From: Pseudomonas sp.
GTDB lineage: Bacteria; Pseudomonadota; Gammaproteobacteria; Pseudomonadales; Pseudomonadaceae
DNA: 64,000 nt
Assembly: GCF_030684895.1 (NCBI RefSeq)
Contig: NZ_JAUXXP010000039.1
Span: forward strand, 21,947-85,946
Direction: 5' to 3'
The position numbers and the translations under genes were made by a program. Shown piece by piece: positions 48,854 to 57,256 of the stretch. Each line of letters opens with the position of its first letter. The first letter of the stretch is position 1. A model generated the notes under the pieces. It was not told the DNA's origin and did not search any database. It worked only from the letters and a program-made list of their open reading frames with translations.

Positions 48854-49186
48854 GTGAACATTCTTAAAGCTGTCTTAGCGGTATCTATTCTTTCTGCATC
48901 GTCCTTGGTTATGGCCGAAGGCGGCGGTGACCGCGTCTATGGTCGAATGATTCAGGATAATGAAAGAGCGATGCAGGAATACGCTGCTGCTCGTGGCAAG
49001 ACTCCGCCAGAGGTGACTCACTATCGCTACGGCATGAAGCTGGACATCGCGAAGGTTGTACATACGAGCCCTACAGGCTCTGGTTGTGAGGTAATGCCGG
49101 CTCAGATGACCTATGAGGACTCCAGCGGCGATTTGCAGACTGTTGAATATCGGGCAATGGGTACAGCCTGCTGGAATCAAAACTGA
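48854..49186 (+). CDS. Exported PtrA-like/DUF2790 protein
   Basis: 110-aa protein. The signal peptide (MNILKAVLAVSILSASSLVMA) is followed by EGGGDRVYGRMIQDNERAMQ, the PtrA-like segment, and then by a DUF2790-type domain (YRYGMKLDIAKVVHTSPTGS, CEVMPAQMTYEDSSGDLQTV, ending in RAMGTACWNQN) with two Cys residues. DUF2790 proteins are small periplasmic proteins induced by metals in pseudomonads; their role is not settled. The two segments exist separately in other proteins, so this is a fusion. It lies 173 bases before the third porin gene. Confidence 0.75.
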   Translation: MNILKAVLAVSILSASSLVMAEGGGDRVYGRMIQDNERAMQEYAAARGKTPPEVTHYRYGMKLDIAKVVHTSPTGSGCEVMPAQMTYEDSSGDLQTVEYRAMGTACWNQN

Positions 49187-49359
49187 GCTACATAGGAGCT
49201 TACAGGTCACTGACTTAAAAGTAATTTTCAAGTCACCCTGACGTTATTTGGCGTGTGGAAGTATGGCGTGAGCGCGCACGGGCGATGCCTGGCGCGCTAC
49301 GGCAACTACTACAAGAAATCTCACCGAGATAAAACTGCCAGATAATTCAGGAGTGTCAC

Positions 49360-50682
49360 ATGAATAACCCCCTTTTTTGCTTATCGCTGATAGCTCTGAG
49401 TATCGGCACCGGACAGGCTGCAATTACCGCCGAAGAAAAGGCCGAAGGCTTCGTCGAGGGCAGCAGCCTCACTATTCTGAATCGCAACCTCTATTTCAAT
49501 CGCGACTTTCGTAAGGGGCAGTCGAGCGGCACAGGTAATGGTTACTCGGAAGAGTGGGCACATGGAATCATCGGGCAGTTTGAGTCTGGATTCACCGAGG
49601 GTACCGTTGGCTTTGGTATCGACGCGTTTGCGATGCTGGGCCTGAAACTCGACTCTGGTGATGGGCGATCCGGCGCAGGTGGCTCCGTTGATGTGATGCC
49701 TTACAACAGTGCAGGGCAACCCGAGGATGACTACTCCAAGGTGGGAGGTGCGGTTAAAGCCAGGTTCATGGATACAGTTATCAAAGCTGGCGATGTTTTC
49801 CCTGTCAGCCCCGTCGTTCAATATGGCGACTCGCGACTCCTGCCCGAAAGCTTCCGCGGTATCACCGTGGCCAACAACAGTATTGAAGGCTTGGCCCTGC
49901 AAGGTGGCCGCCTGCATTCAATGAGCGAGCCCAACTCAAGCAGCATGCGCGATGGCTTCGCAACGTTCTATGCGGGCTCCGTCGACGCCCCCTGGATTGC
50001 CTATTTTGGTGGTGATTACTCGGTCAACGACAACGTCGGCATCAGCCTCTATACCAGCCGTCTCAAAGATGCTTGGAACCAGTACTACACTGGTACCACG
50101 TTGAGCTATCCGCTCTCCGACGATGTTGCCTTGATCGGTGGACTTAATTACTACAAAGCTGTCGATGAGGGAAAACAGCATCTGGGCAGCTTCGATAACA
50201 ACATCTGGAGCGGTAAGGCTGGAGTGCAATTTGGTGCCCATACCGTCATGGTTGGCATTCAGCGCAATAACGGCGATGACGATTTCGATTACCTGCGTCA
50301 ATCCGACTCGATCTACCTGGATAATTCCATCCAGTACAGCGACTTCAACTCGCCCAAGGAAAAGTCCTGGCAGGTGCGCTATGACTTGGACATGGAGCCT
50401 TTTGGTGTGCCCGGCCTGAGCTTCATGACCCGCTACGCGCAGGGCTGGGATGCTGACTACACCAACGCCAACGAGGTTTACATGCGGCGCGACGATGATG
50501 GTGATCCGCTGACCGATCAGAAACGGTGGGAGCGCGACATCGAAGCCAAGTACGTCGTGCAAGCCGGATCACTGAAAGACATGTCCTTCCGCATTCGCCA
50601 GGCAACGACCCGAGCAACCGAATTTGAGTCAGATTTGGATGAGGTTCGTCTCATCGTCGAGTACCCACTCGAAGTGCTTTAA
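49360..50682 (+). CDS. OprD-family outer membrane porin (copy 3, close paralogue of copy 1)
   Basis: 440-aa protein starting MNNPLFCLSLIALSIGTGQA with cleavage near AAITA, then EGFVEGSSLTILNRNLYFNR. It shares long identical stretches with the porin at 28241, for example KSWQVRYDLDM versus KSWMLRYDLDM and QKRWERDIEAKYVVQAGSLK versus QKRWERNIEAKYVVQAGSLK. The C-terminal strand is LIVEYPLEVL. ATG 49360 has CAGGAGTG upstream. The porin follows a PtrA-like gene, whereas copy 1 precedes one. Confidence 0.9.
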   Translation: MNNPLFCLSLIALSIGTGQAAITAEEKAEGFVEGSSLTILNRNLYFNRDFRKGQSSGTGNGYSEEWAHGIIGQFESGFTEGTVGFGIDAFAMLGLKLDSGDGRSGAGGSVDVMPYNSAGQPEDDYSKVGGAVKARFMDTVIKAGDVFPVSPVVQYGDSRLLPESFRGITVANNSIEGLALQGGRLHSMSEPNSSSMRDGFATFYAGSVDAPWIAYFGGDYSVNDNVGISLYTSRLKDAWNQYYTGTTLSYPLSDDVALIGGLNYYKAVDEGKQHLGSFDNNIWSGKAGVQFGAHTVMVGIQRNNGDDDFDYLRQSDSIYLDNSIQYSDFNSPKEKSWQVRYDLDMEPFGVPGLSFMTRYAQGWDADYTNANEVYMRRDDDGDPLTDQKRWERDIEAKYVVQAGSLKDMSFRIRQATTRATEFESDLDEVRLIVEYPLEVL

Positions 50683-50749
50683 AGCGTCATCGGCGAGTGC
50701 CCTGCGGTGCTGTCCCCTGTAGTGCTCCTTTGGTTTGGAGACAGCCTTC

Positions 50750-50770
50750 GGCACCCTCGGGTGCCTTTTT
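50750..50770 (+). terminator. Rho-independent terminator after porin 3
   Basis: GGCACC-CTCG-GGTGCC followed by TTTTT, 68 bases after the porin stop. It also separates the plus-strand porin from the convergent copper operon. Confidence 0.85.
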
Positions 50771-50914
50771 GCATATGGATCTATGCGGCCAGTTGTGTTG
50801 CTAGTCGTAAAGGGCTGTATTGAGGGGGAAAGAGGGCGCAGGAGTGAGAAATCGTGATCCCGAGCACTCACCATTTAAATGGAAAGTCTGAGTGCTCGGT
50901 TCTAGCTGGGAATA

Positions 50915-51370
50915 TTACTGCGCGGGGTAGTCGGCAATAACTTGGTCAGTACCCGCCGTGGTCAACCCGATAACCTGATAGGCATGCTGCGTACCACCAA
51001 CTTCCATACCAGGTGAGCCTGCCGGCATGCCGGGAACGGCGATACCAGCCAGATCATCACGTTTGGAGAGTTCGATGATTTGCGCTGCTGGTACGTGACC
51101 TTCGACGAATTTGCCGTCGATCACGGCGGTGTGGCAGGACGCCAGTCGTGGTGCAACACCGAGTCGTTGCTTCACCGAGGTCATATCGCGCTCGACATGG
51201 TCGATGACGTTGAAGCCGTTCGCTTCCAAGTGCGAGATCCACTTCTTGCAGCAACCACAATTTGCATCACGGTGCACGTCGATTGTCAGGGCATCAGCTG
51301 ATTGAACTGCAGAGCTCATAAACAAGGCGGCCAGCATCGCCGCCCGTGCTCCTTTACATTTAGCTGTCAT
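50915..51370 (-). CDS. DUF411 metal-binding protein (copper operon)
   Basis: 151 aa from ATG 51370; the track start is far upstream within the cytochrome gene and is a frame artefact. A signal peptide (ARAAMLAALFMSSAVQSADA) precedes LTIDVHRDANCGCCKKWISH, the CxCC motif of DUF411 proteins, and HTAVIDGKFVEGHVPAAQII. DUF411 proteins are periplasmic copper/mercury-binding proteins of resistance loci. The gene overlaps the cytochrome c gene by 11 bases and is last of the operon. Confidence 0.85.
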   Translation of the reverse strand: MTAKCKGARAAMLAALFMSSAVQSADALTIDVHRDANCGCCKKWISHLEANGFNVIDHVERDMTSVKQRLGVAPRLASCHTAVIDGKFVEGHVPAAQIIELSKRDDLAGIAVPGMPAGSPGMEVGGTQHAYQVIGLTTAGTDQVIADYPAQ

Positions 51371-52223
51371 GAAGGTGCTCTTTGCCATCGGCATGAGTGT
51401 GAGTGTTGGGCGCGGCGGCCGGGGTCTGCTCCTTTTGAGCTGGCTCTGTTTCGTGGTGACCAGCGCCACCTTCCGCCGTTTGGCCATCCGTCGCATGGTG
51501 GTCTGCGCCGCTGCCTGATGGGGTCATATCTGCTGCGTGATGATCTGCACTGCTCGACGAATCACCGTGATGATCGGCACCTGCGTTCGCCTTTGAACTA
51601 TCCGAAGCATGATGATCTGTCGCTGCCTCAGGCTCGGCGTGGTGATCCGCCTTGGCGCTTCCATGTTGACCTTCGTGGTTATGCATTTGGGTCTCACCGC
51701 CGCCATGATCGTGACCGCCGCTCGATGCAACTAGGGCTTGATACTGCCCGGCATCCATTTTCGGCAGTTGATCTAGGAGCGCGACCATGCCCCAGATGTA
51801 CTGATCACCCATGCTTTTGCCCCATGCCGGCATGCCTGTGGCCTTGATACCGTGCTTGATCACCCAAAATGCAGCAGCTGGATTGCCATCGATACCAACT
51901 TTGGTCAGGTTCGGCGGAGCGGGATACAGCGATTGGCTAAGTTCTGTTTCAGCAACACCCGGTGCCAAATGACATCCGATGCACATAGAGTTGTAGTTAC
52001 CAGCCCCGGCTTTGATAAGCGCGTCATCATTGAGGTTGGGTACTTCTATATCTTTGGAGCGCACTTCGATAGAGCGATCTCTGGCCATTGTCAGGAAAGC
52101 ATATACTGCCGGGAAGTGAGGGTCATCGGCACCCACGTTGACCAAGCCCAAGTAGGCACCGCCAACTAATGCAGCGCTTCCGACGACACCCGCCGCCACT
52201 AAGGTTTTAATTGTTCTTTTCAT
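51360..52223 (-). CDS. Cytochrome c with long His-rich C-terminal tail
   Basis: 287-aa exported protein. After a signal/anchor (TLVAAGVVGSAALVGGAYLG) comes a single-haem cytochrome c domain with NSMCIGCHLAPGVAETELSQ (CxxCH) and an axial Met candidate in IKATGMPAWG. From residue 170 the protein turns into a low-complexity tail with HDHGGGETQMHNHEGQHG and repeated DHHA/ADHH motifs, ending THTHADGKEHLHDS. The tail looks like a periplasmic metal sponge attached to an electron carrier; the haem domain alone is common in copper operons. Ten bases after copB, overlaps the DUF411 gene. Confidence 0.85.
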   Translation of the reverse strand: MKRTIKTLVAAGVVGSAALVGGAYLGLVNVGADDPHFPAVYAFLTMARDRSIEVRSKDIEVPNLNDDALIKAGAGNYNSMCIGCHLAPGVAETELSQSLYPAPPNLTKVGIDGNPAAAFWVIKHGIKATGMPAWGKSMGDQYIWGMVALLDQLPKMDAGQYQALVASSGGHDHGGGETQMHNHEGQHGSAKADHHAEPEAATDHHASDSSKANAGADHHGDSSSSADHHAADMTPSGSGADHHATDGQTAEGGAGHHETEPAQKEQTPAAAPNTHTHADGKEHLHDS

Positions 52224-52232
52224 GTCAGGCTC

Positions 52233-53273
52233 TCAAAACCACATCCGAATACCGGCAACTAAGCGTGCCTCCTCAACATCCTCACCCTCATCTCGCACCA
52301 GGTCGGCCGTGTTGCCGAAGGAGCGACTCCAGGAAACGCCGATGTAGGGTGCGAACTGGCGAATGATCTCGTAACGCAGCCGTAGACCGACCTCGGCATT
52401 GGCCAGGCCGGAGCCGATACCTCGTTCGGGATCGTTCTTGCCGTAGAAATTCACTTCAGCGGTCGGCTGAAGGATTAGGCGATTGGTCAGCAGGATGTCG
52501 TACTCGCCCTCTAAGCGCGCAGCCGTCTGGCCGTTCTCGCCGACAAAGGCAGTGGCCTCCGCCTCGAAGGCATACAGCGCCATACCCTGGATGCCGAATG
52601 CGGCCCAAGTCTGTGGCGACTCTGGCTTGAAGTCTTGGCGAACACCCGCGACCACATCCCACCAAGGACCAATCGAGCGCCCGTACAAGGCCTGCAATTC
52701 AGCATCCTCAGTGACGCCATTGGTGCGTTCACCTTCGGAGCGAAGCCAGAGACGATTGATGTCTCCTCCAATCCAGCCGGACGCATCCCAAGCCAAGGTG
52801 CTGCCTTCATCGGCATCCTGGTATTCGAGTTGGTCGAGCAGGAAGAAGCTGTTGATGGCGCTGTCGTGAACCTTGTGGCCTGGCAACGGCGGGAACGCTG
52901 CTTCACGATCCGCATCTGTCAGCACCGGGATTGGCGTGCGACTGGTGGCTCTCGGCGCTTCAGCGGAACCATGGTTCATCTTTGAATGATCCATACCCCC
53001 CATCTGCCCCTGCATAGCGCCGTGACCCATCTTGCTGTGGTCCATAGTCGGAGCCTTTTCTTGGCTCTGGCTATGGCCCATCTGGCTATGATCCATGCCC
53101 TTCATCGGCTCTTTGGCAGAACCGTGGTTCATCTTGCTATGGTCCATCGGCATGGAACCGTGGCCCATTGCCGAATGATCCATTTCTTCCGCAGCGATGG
53201 TGAGTCCGCTGCCAAGCATGCTCAGCGACACTGCCAGTGCTGTTAGGGACGGACGTAAAAACCTAGTGGTCAT
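52233..53273 (-). CDS. copB: CopB, outer membrane copper resistance protein
   Basis: 346 aa from ATG 53273 ([20 protein letters not shown]), with the start overlapping the end of the small upstream gene. The exported N-terminal third has [14 protein letters not shown] repeats that bind copper through Met and His. The C-terminal 200 residues are the CopB beta-barrel ([36 protein letters not shown] region, ending [10 protein letters not shown]). Second structural gene of the copA operon, with periplasmic CopA. It is thought to sequester or channel copper at the outer membrane. Confidence 0.92.
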   Translation of the reverse strand: MTTRFLRPSLTALAVSLSMLGSGLTIAAEEMDHSAMGHGSMPMDHSKMNHGSAKEPMKGMDHSQMGHSQSQEKAPTMDHSKMGHGAMQGQMGGMDHSKMNHGSAEAPRATSRTPIPVLTDADREAAFPPLPGHKVHDSAINSFFLLDQLEYQDADEGSTLAWDASGWIGGDINRLWLRSEGERTNGVTEDAELQALYGRSIGPWWDVVAGVRQDFKPESPQTWAAFGIQGMALYAFEAEATAFVGENGQTAARLEGEYDILLTNRLILQPTAEVNFYGKNDPERGIGSGLANAEVGLRLRYEIIRQFAPYIGVSWSRSFGNTADLVRDEGEDVEEARLVAGIRMWF

Positions 53274-53562
53274 GGTTCGAACCTGCTTCGGCTTCGTTGC
53301 CGCCATGCTTATCCATCATGCTTTCGTGGTCCATGCCGCCATGGTTCATGTCCCCGTGATCCATCTGCTGACTAGCAGACTTTTCCTTCGCTTGTGCGGC
53401 CTTCGTGTCAGGTACCGATTTGGGAGCCTGTGTCTCAGTAGCATGTTGTTTGTGCTCACTGTGATCTTCACCGGCCAACAACACCGGAGCATGCAGGACA
53501 GCCAAAAGGCTCAACACAGTAACGCTGCCGGCCAGGGCCTTTCGCTTCATAAAAGTGCTCAT
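53263..53562 (-). CDS. Small exported His/Met-rich copper operon protein
   Basis: 99-aa protein with signal peptide ([22 protein letters not shown]) and a mature chain of [15 protein letters not shown], a Lys/Ala-rich spacer and [20 protein letters not shown], ending GSNHDH. The Met/His pattern is the same as in the repeats of CopA and CopB. It lies between copA and copB (13 bases after copA; its end overlaps copB). Probably a periplasmic copper-binding protein; no named family recognised. Confidence 0.75.
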   Translation of the reverse strand: MSTFMKRKALAGSVTVLSLLAVLHAPVLLAGEDHSEHKQHATETQAPKSVPDTKAAQAKEKSASQQMDHGDMNHGGMDHESMMDKHGGNEAEAGSNHDH

Positions 53563-53574
53563 CAGATATCTCCT

Positions 53575-55392
53575 TTACTCATCCACACGAACTTCACGGA
53601 ACATGCCCATTTCCATGTGGAGTAGTAGGTGGCAGTGGTAGGCCCAGCGACCCAATGCATCGGCAGTCACTCGATAGCTGCGTTTGGAACCTGGTGGCAT
53701 GTCGATGGTGTGTTTGCGAACCATGAAGTTGCCGTTCGCATCCTCCAGATCACTCCACATGCCGTGAAGATGGATGGGATGAGTCATCATGGTGTCGTTG
53801 ACCAGCGTGATGCGGACACGCTCGCCGTACTTGAGACGCAGAGGCTCGGCATCAGAGAACTTGATGCCGTCGAAGGACCAGGAAAACTTTTCCATATGCC
53901 CGGTGAGGTGTAGCTCGATGGTTCGGCTGGGTTCGCGGCCATCCGGATCAGGGAAGGTGCTTTTCAAGTCGGAATAGGTCAGTACACGACGACCATTAGC
54001 GCGCAGGCCGATACCTGGATCGTCCAGTTTATGGGTCGGGGTCATGGTTTGCATGTCGACCAGGGGATTATTGGTTTCAGAGGCCGGATGCGATTGCATC
54101 GCTGCGTCCATACCTGCCATACCCGAATGGTCCATGCCGGCCATTTTGCTGTGGTCCATACCGGCCATATCACCTTGCATTCCGCCAGCGTCCATCCCGG
54201 CCATCTTGCTGTGATCCATGCCGCTCATGCCGCCTTGCATGCTGCCATGGTCCATGCCCGCCATGCTGCCGTGATCCATACCCATGTCGCCCATGGCGAT
54301 CAGGGGGCGAGGATCGGTTTCGGGTACTGGAGCGCTCAACCCTTCACGTGTAGCCAGAGTGCCGCGGGCATAGCCGGTACGATCCATGGACTGTGCAAAA
54401 ATCGTGTAAGCCTCTTGGTCAGCGAGCTCGACAATCACGTCATAAGTCTCGGCCACGGCGATACGGAGCTCATCAACGCTGACTGGCTTGACGTGCAGAC
54501 CATCGGCCGCAACCACCGTCATCTTCAGGCCTGGAATACGTACGTCGAAGTAGGTCATGGCCGAGCCGTTGATGAAGCGCAAACGGAGTTTTTCACCCGG
54601 TTTGAAGATACCTGTCCAGTTCCCATTAGGTGCCTGGCCATTCATCAGGTAGGTGTAGGTATAGGCGCTGACGTCAGCAAGATCGGTGGGGCTCATCTTC
54701 ATCTCGGCCCACATCTTGCGGTCAGCAACTGCTGCCGACCAACCTTGCTCGCTCACGTCATTGATGAAGTCGCCAACGGTGCGCTTGTGCTGGTTGTAGT
54801 AGTCCGACTGCTTTTTAAGCTTGGCCAATAACCGTGTTGGGTCTTCATCAGTCCAGTCAGTCAGCATCACCACGTAGTCACGGTCATAGCTAAACGGCTC
54901 AGGCTCCTTGGCATCGATGACCAGGGCACCGTAAACGCCAATCTGCTCCTGCAACCCAGAGTGGCTGTGGTACCAGTAAGTACCATTTTGATTGACCTTG
55001 AACTTGTACTCGTACATGCCATCGGGCGCGATGCCGTGGAAGCTCAAGCCAGGCACACCATCCATGTTCGCGGGCAAAATGATGCCGTGCCAGTGAATCG
55101 AGGTGTCTTCGGCCAAGCGGTTTTTCACACGCAGTGTGACGGTATCGCCTTCCCGCCAGCGCAAAATTGGCCCTGGAATGGACCCATTAATAGCCATCGC
55201 GGTCCGGGCTGCTCCGGTAATATTCACTGGCGTTTCACCAATGAATAAGTCGAAATCTGTACCCGTTAATACGTTGGGCTGTCCGGGACTGGTCACCGCC
55301 CAAACGGGTGTGCGCCACAAGCCAAGGCCTCCGAGAATGCCGGTAGCGGCCAGGCCTTTAACGAAGGTTCGTCTTGAGGTTTTGCAGTGCAT
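53575..55392 (-). CDS. copA: CopA, periplasmic multicopper oxidase
   Basis: 605-aa protein exported by the Tat route (TSRRTFVKGLAATGILGGLG). It has three cupredoxin domains with the copper ligands: SIHWHGIILP and WYHSHSGLQEQ in domain 1, THPIHLHGMWSDL and HCHLLLHMEMGMF in domain 3. An insertion near residues 375-440 repeats MDHGSMAGMDHGSM and MDHSKMAGMD, a Met/His copper-binding region as in PcoA/CopA. It oxidises Cu(I) to Cu(II) in the periplasm and sequesters copper. First structural gene after the PtrA-like gene on the minus strand; a 6-4-6 box lies 169 bases upstream. Confidence 0.95.
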   Translation of the reverse strand: MHCKTSRRTFVKGLAATGILGGLGLWRTPVWAVTSPGQPNVLTGTDFDLFIGETPVNITGAARTAMAINGSIPGPILRWREGDTVTLRVKNRLAEDTSIHWHGIILPANMDGVPGLSFHGIAPDGMYEYKFKVNQNGTYWYHSHSGLQEQIGVYGALVIDAKEPEPFSYDRDYVVMLTDWTDEDPTRLLAKLKKQSDYYNQHKRTVGDFINDVSEQGWSAAVADRKMWAEMKMSPTDLADVSAYTYTYLMNGQAPNGNWTGIFKPGEKLRLRFINGSAMTYFDVRIPGLKMTVVAADGLHVKPVSVDELRIAVAETYDVIVELADQEAYTIFAQSMDRTGYARGTLATREGLSAPVPETDPRPLIAMGDMGMDHGSMAGMDHGSMQGGMSGMDHSKMAGMDAGGMQGDMAGMDHSKMAGMDHSGMAGMDAAMQSHPASETNNPLVDMQTMTPTHKLDDPGIGLRANGRRVLTYSDLKSTFPDPDGREPSRTIELHLTGHMEKFSWSFDGIKFSDAEPLRLKYGERVRITLVNDTMMTHPIHLHGMWSDLEDANGNFMVRKHTIDMPPGSKRSYRVTADALGRWAYHCHLLLHMEMGMFREVRVDE

Positions 55393-55561
55393 GCCGTTAT
55401 GTCCAATCAGTCAGAGGAGCCAGGGCGGAACAACCATGACATTTGGTTATTTCCAGCTTCATCCTGGGAGGTTTTCCCTATCAGCCTTGCCCACTGTCGT
55501 GATTTTTCAAATCGTTCCGACAGCGAGCTTGAGAAATTGCCATATCTCAACCGGCTAAGTG

Positions 55562-55577
55562 ATTACATTTCTGTCAG
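55562..55577. promoter_or_regulatory. cop-box-like element upstream of copA
   Basis: ATTACATTTCTGTCAG; on the minus strand CTGACAGAAATGTAAT, the form of CopR sites described in pseudomonads. It is followed by GTTGACC and lies 169 bases upstream of the copA start, between copA and the PtrA-like gene. The copy at 55917 is nearly identical, including the bases GTTG after it. Confidence 0.65.
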
Positions 55578-55588
55578 GTTGACCGCGA

Positions 55589-55795
55589 CTAGCAGTTGGC
55601 GTGATCGGCTGTTTTGCTTTTATTACCTGCAACCGGCGACTCTTTATTCTGTTGCTGGGCCAGTTGATAGGCTTCCATCGATACCTTGCTAGCCTGTTCC
55701 ATGCGAGCAAAAGTACGGTCAGCACCGCCTTCGGCCATCGCCAAAGAAGAAGCGGTAAGCGCGATAACCACGAACAGGGTTTTGATTGAGTTCAT
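55589..55795 (-). CDS. Small exported PtrA-like protein (68 aa)
   Basis: Signal peptide MNSIKTLFVVIALTASSLAMA, then EGGADRTFARMEQASKVSME and a short tail ending KSKTADHANC. The mature N-terminus matches the start of the proteins at 29759 and 48854 (A-E-[DG]-G-x-D-R). It resembles the N-terminal domain of PtrA. It lies upstream of copA on the same strand with its own box at 55917. A single C-terminal Cys next to His could bind copper. Function is not established. Confidence 0.7.
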   Translation of the reverse strand: MNSIKTLFVVIALTASSLAMAEGGADRTFARMEQASKVSMEAYQLAQQQNKESPVAGNKSKTADHANC

Positions 55796-55916
55796 CTGGA
55801 CGTTCCTCGATTCAGTTCAGTTAGCCAAGTGACCCTGAGTGGGTCGTCATCAGGCATTGAGCTTCAGGCTCGAAGTAACCTTAACCAGGGTGCCCTGTCA
55901 TAAACCTGAGCTGAAC

Positions 55917-55932
55917 ATTACAGTTCTGTCAG
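55917..55932. promoter_or_regulatory. cop-box-like element between PtrA-like gene and bufferin operon
   Basis: ATTACAGTTCTGTCAG, 6-4-6 spacing, sharing ATTACA..TCTGTCAGGTTG with the copy at 55562. It is 121 bases from the PtrA-like start (minus) and 175 bases from bufA (plus), so it could serve both divergent units. Confidence 0.6.
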
Positions 55933-56107
55933 GTTGCTACTTCTTTCTTGTGGAGACTCTGCAGGGCTCTGTAGTGTCTGTTTATGCCCGCTACTGAACC
56001 TGTGCGGATTCGTTGCTGGCATGCCTGGCAGCGATGCCTAAGCTTCTTCGGGTCAGTGGCACTAAATAGTCCTGACCTCCACATAACGTTCAAGAGAGAT
56101 TGCCACT

Positions 56108-56368
56108 ATGTCGACCAAAAATACTGTTGCTACTGGTGCTGCATTGGCACTCGTTGCCGCCAGCCTATTTGCTACCCTGCCTGCGCAAGCGGCTCAGGAT
56201 GCAAAAACTGCTGAAGTAAAATGCTTTGGTGTGAATGGCTGCAAAGGCCAAAACGATTGCATGACTGCAAAGAACGCCTGCAAAGGCCAGGGGGAATGTA
56301 AGGGTCAGGGGTTCAACTTGATGACCCAAGAAAAATGCGATGAGGCCGGCGGTAAAACCAGCGAGTAA
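56108..56368 (+). CDS. BufA1-type bufferin precursor (DUF2282)
   Basis: 86-aa exported peptide. The signal peptide runs to LPAQA, followed by AQDAKTAEVKCFGVNGCKGQ, NDCMTAKNACKGQGECKGQG and a last Cys in TQEKCDEAGG. Six Cys residues with the conserved CFG.NGCKGQNDC spacing place it in the DUF2282/BufA1 family. In described bufferins the DUF692 enzyme turns certain Cys residues into thiooxazoles that bind copper, and the mature peptide acts in the periplasm. The two following genes complete the machinery. Confidence 0.9.
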   Translation: MSTKNTVATGAALALVAASLFATLPAQAAQDAKTAEVKCFGVNGCKGQNDCMTAKNACKGQGECKGQGFNLMTQEKCDEAGGKTSE

Positions 56369-56413
56369 GCCCATCCAAGGGAGTGCAAGTCGCTCCCTTG
56401 ACCCGGAGTCCTA

Positions 56414-57256
56414 ATGAGTAAAAGCGATTCACTGGGTTTTGGCCTCGGCTTGCGTAGCGAGTACTACCAGCAGATTCTGGAGCAACGCCCCGCAGTCGAC
56501 TGGTTCGAGATCATCTCAGAGAACTACATGGTCGGAGGGGGAAAAGCCCTCTACTTCCTCGATGCGATCAAAGAGCAATATCCGCTGGTCATGCACGGGG
56601 TTTCCCTGTCGATTGGCGGTTCTCATGAGATCGACGCTGATTACTTGCGCCAATTGAAAAATCTAGCCGACCGAGTTCAGCCCCGCTGGGTCGCTGACCA
56701 TCTGTGTTGGAGCCGAGGTAGTGCTCACCAGCTGCATGATCTACTTCCACTGCCATTCACCCAGAAGAGCCTGCTGCATGTGGCATCAAGGGTTCGGCTG
56801 GTTCAGGATGTGTTGCAGCGGCCCTTGGTGCTTGAGAACGTATCGGCCTACGTGCAGTGGAAAACGTCCTGCATGAGCGAGTCTCAGTTTCTGGCCGAAC
56901 TGAGCAGCCTTACCGGCTGCGAGCTACTGCTCGATGTAAACAACGTCTACGTCAGTTCGAAAAACCAAGGGTTCGACCCTTGGCAGTTCATCATGGAGTT
57001 GCCCCAAGATCGGATTCGCCAGATCCACCTGGCCGGCCATAGCGACTACGGCCACTACCTCATTGATACCCATGATCAGCCGATTGCCGATCCGGTTTGG
57101 GCTCTGTACAGCAAAACGTTGAGCTATCTGGGTGCTACTGCCACCTTAATTGAGCGAGATGATCATTTTCCGCCCTTTGACGAGCTATTAGCGGAGCTGT
57201 CCAAGGCGCGCTCTATCTCCGCCAATGCTCTAAGGGCTGCCGCACCATGCGCCTGA
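56414..57256 (+). CDS. BufB-type multinuclear iron oxygenase (MNIO, DUF692)
   Basis: 280-aa TIM-barrel enzyme that modifies Cys residues of the bufferin precursor. Metal-ligand regions are present: DWFEIISENYMVGGGKA, LVMHGVSLSIGGS, VLENVSAYVQW, LLLDVNNVYVSSKNQGFDPW, QIHLAGHSDYG, LIDTHDQPI and LIERDDHFPPFDELLAEL. All conserved His, Glu and Asp positions I can recall look kept. It lies 45 bases after bufA and overlaps bufC by 10 bases. Confidence 0.92.
   Translation: MSKSDSLGFGLGLRSEYYQQILEQRPAVDWFEIISENYMVGGGKALYFLDAIKEQYPLVMHGVSLSIGGSHEIDADYLRQLKNLADRVQPRWVADHLCWSRGSAHQLHDLLPLPFTQKSLLHVASRVRLVQDVLQRPLVLENVSAYVQWKTSCMSESQFLAELSSLTGCELLLDVNNVYVSSKNQGFDPWQFIMELPQDRIRQIHLAGHSDYGHYLIDTHDQPIADPVWALYSKTLSYLGATATLIERDDHFPPFDELLAELSKARSISANALRAAAPCA

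Noticed and set aside
50915-51496. 193-aa start for the DUF411 gene
   Set aside because: The extra N-terminal part is a basic shadow of the cytochrome tail; ATG 51370 gives a proper signal peptide.
51302-51847. 181-aa plus-strand ORF opposite the cytochrome tail
   Set aside because: Antisense of the His-rich repeats with no recognisable domain.
54031-54831. 266-aa plus-strand ORF opposite copA with many His residues
   Set aside because: The His content arises from antisense reading of the MDHGSM repeats of copA.
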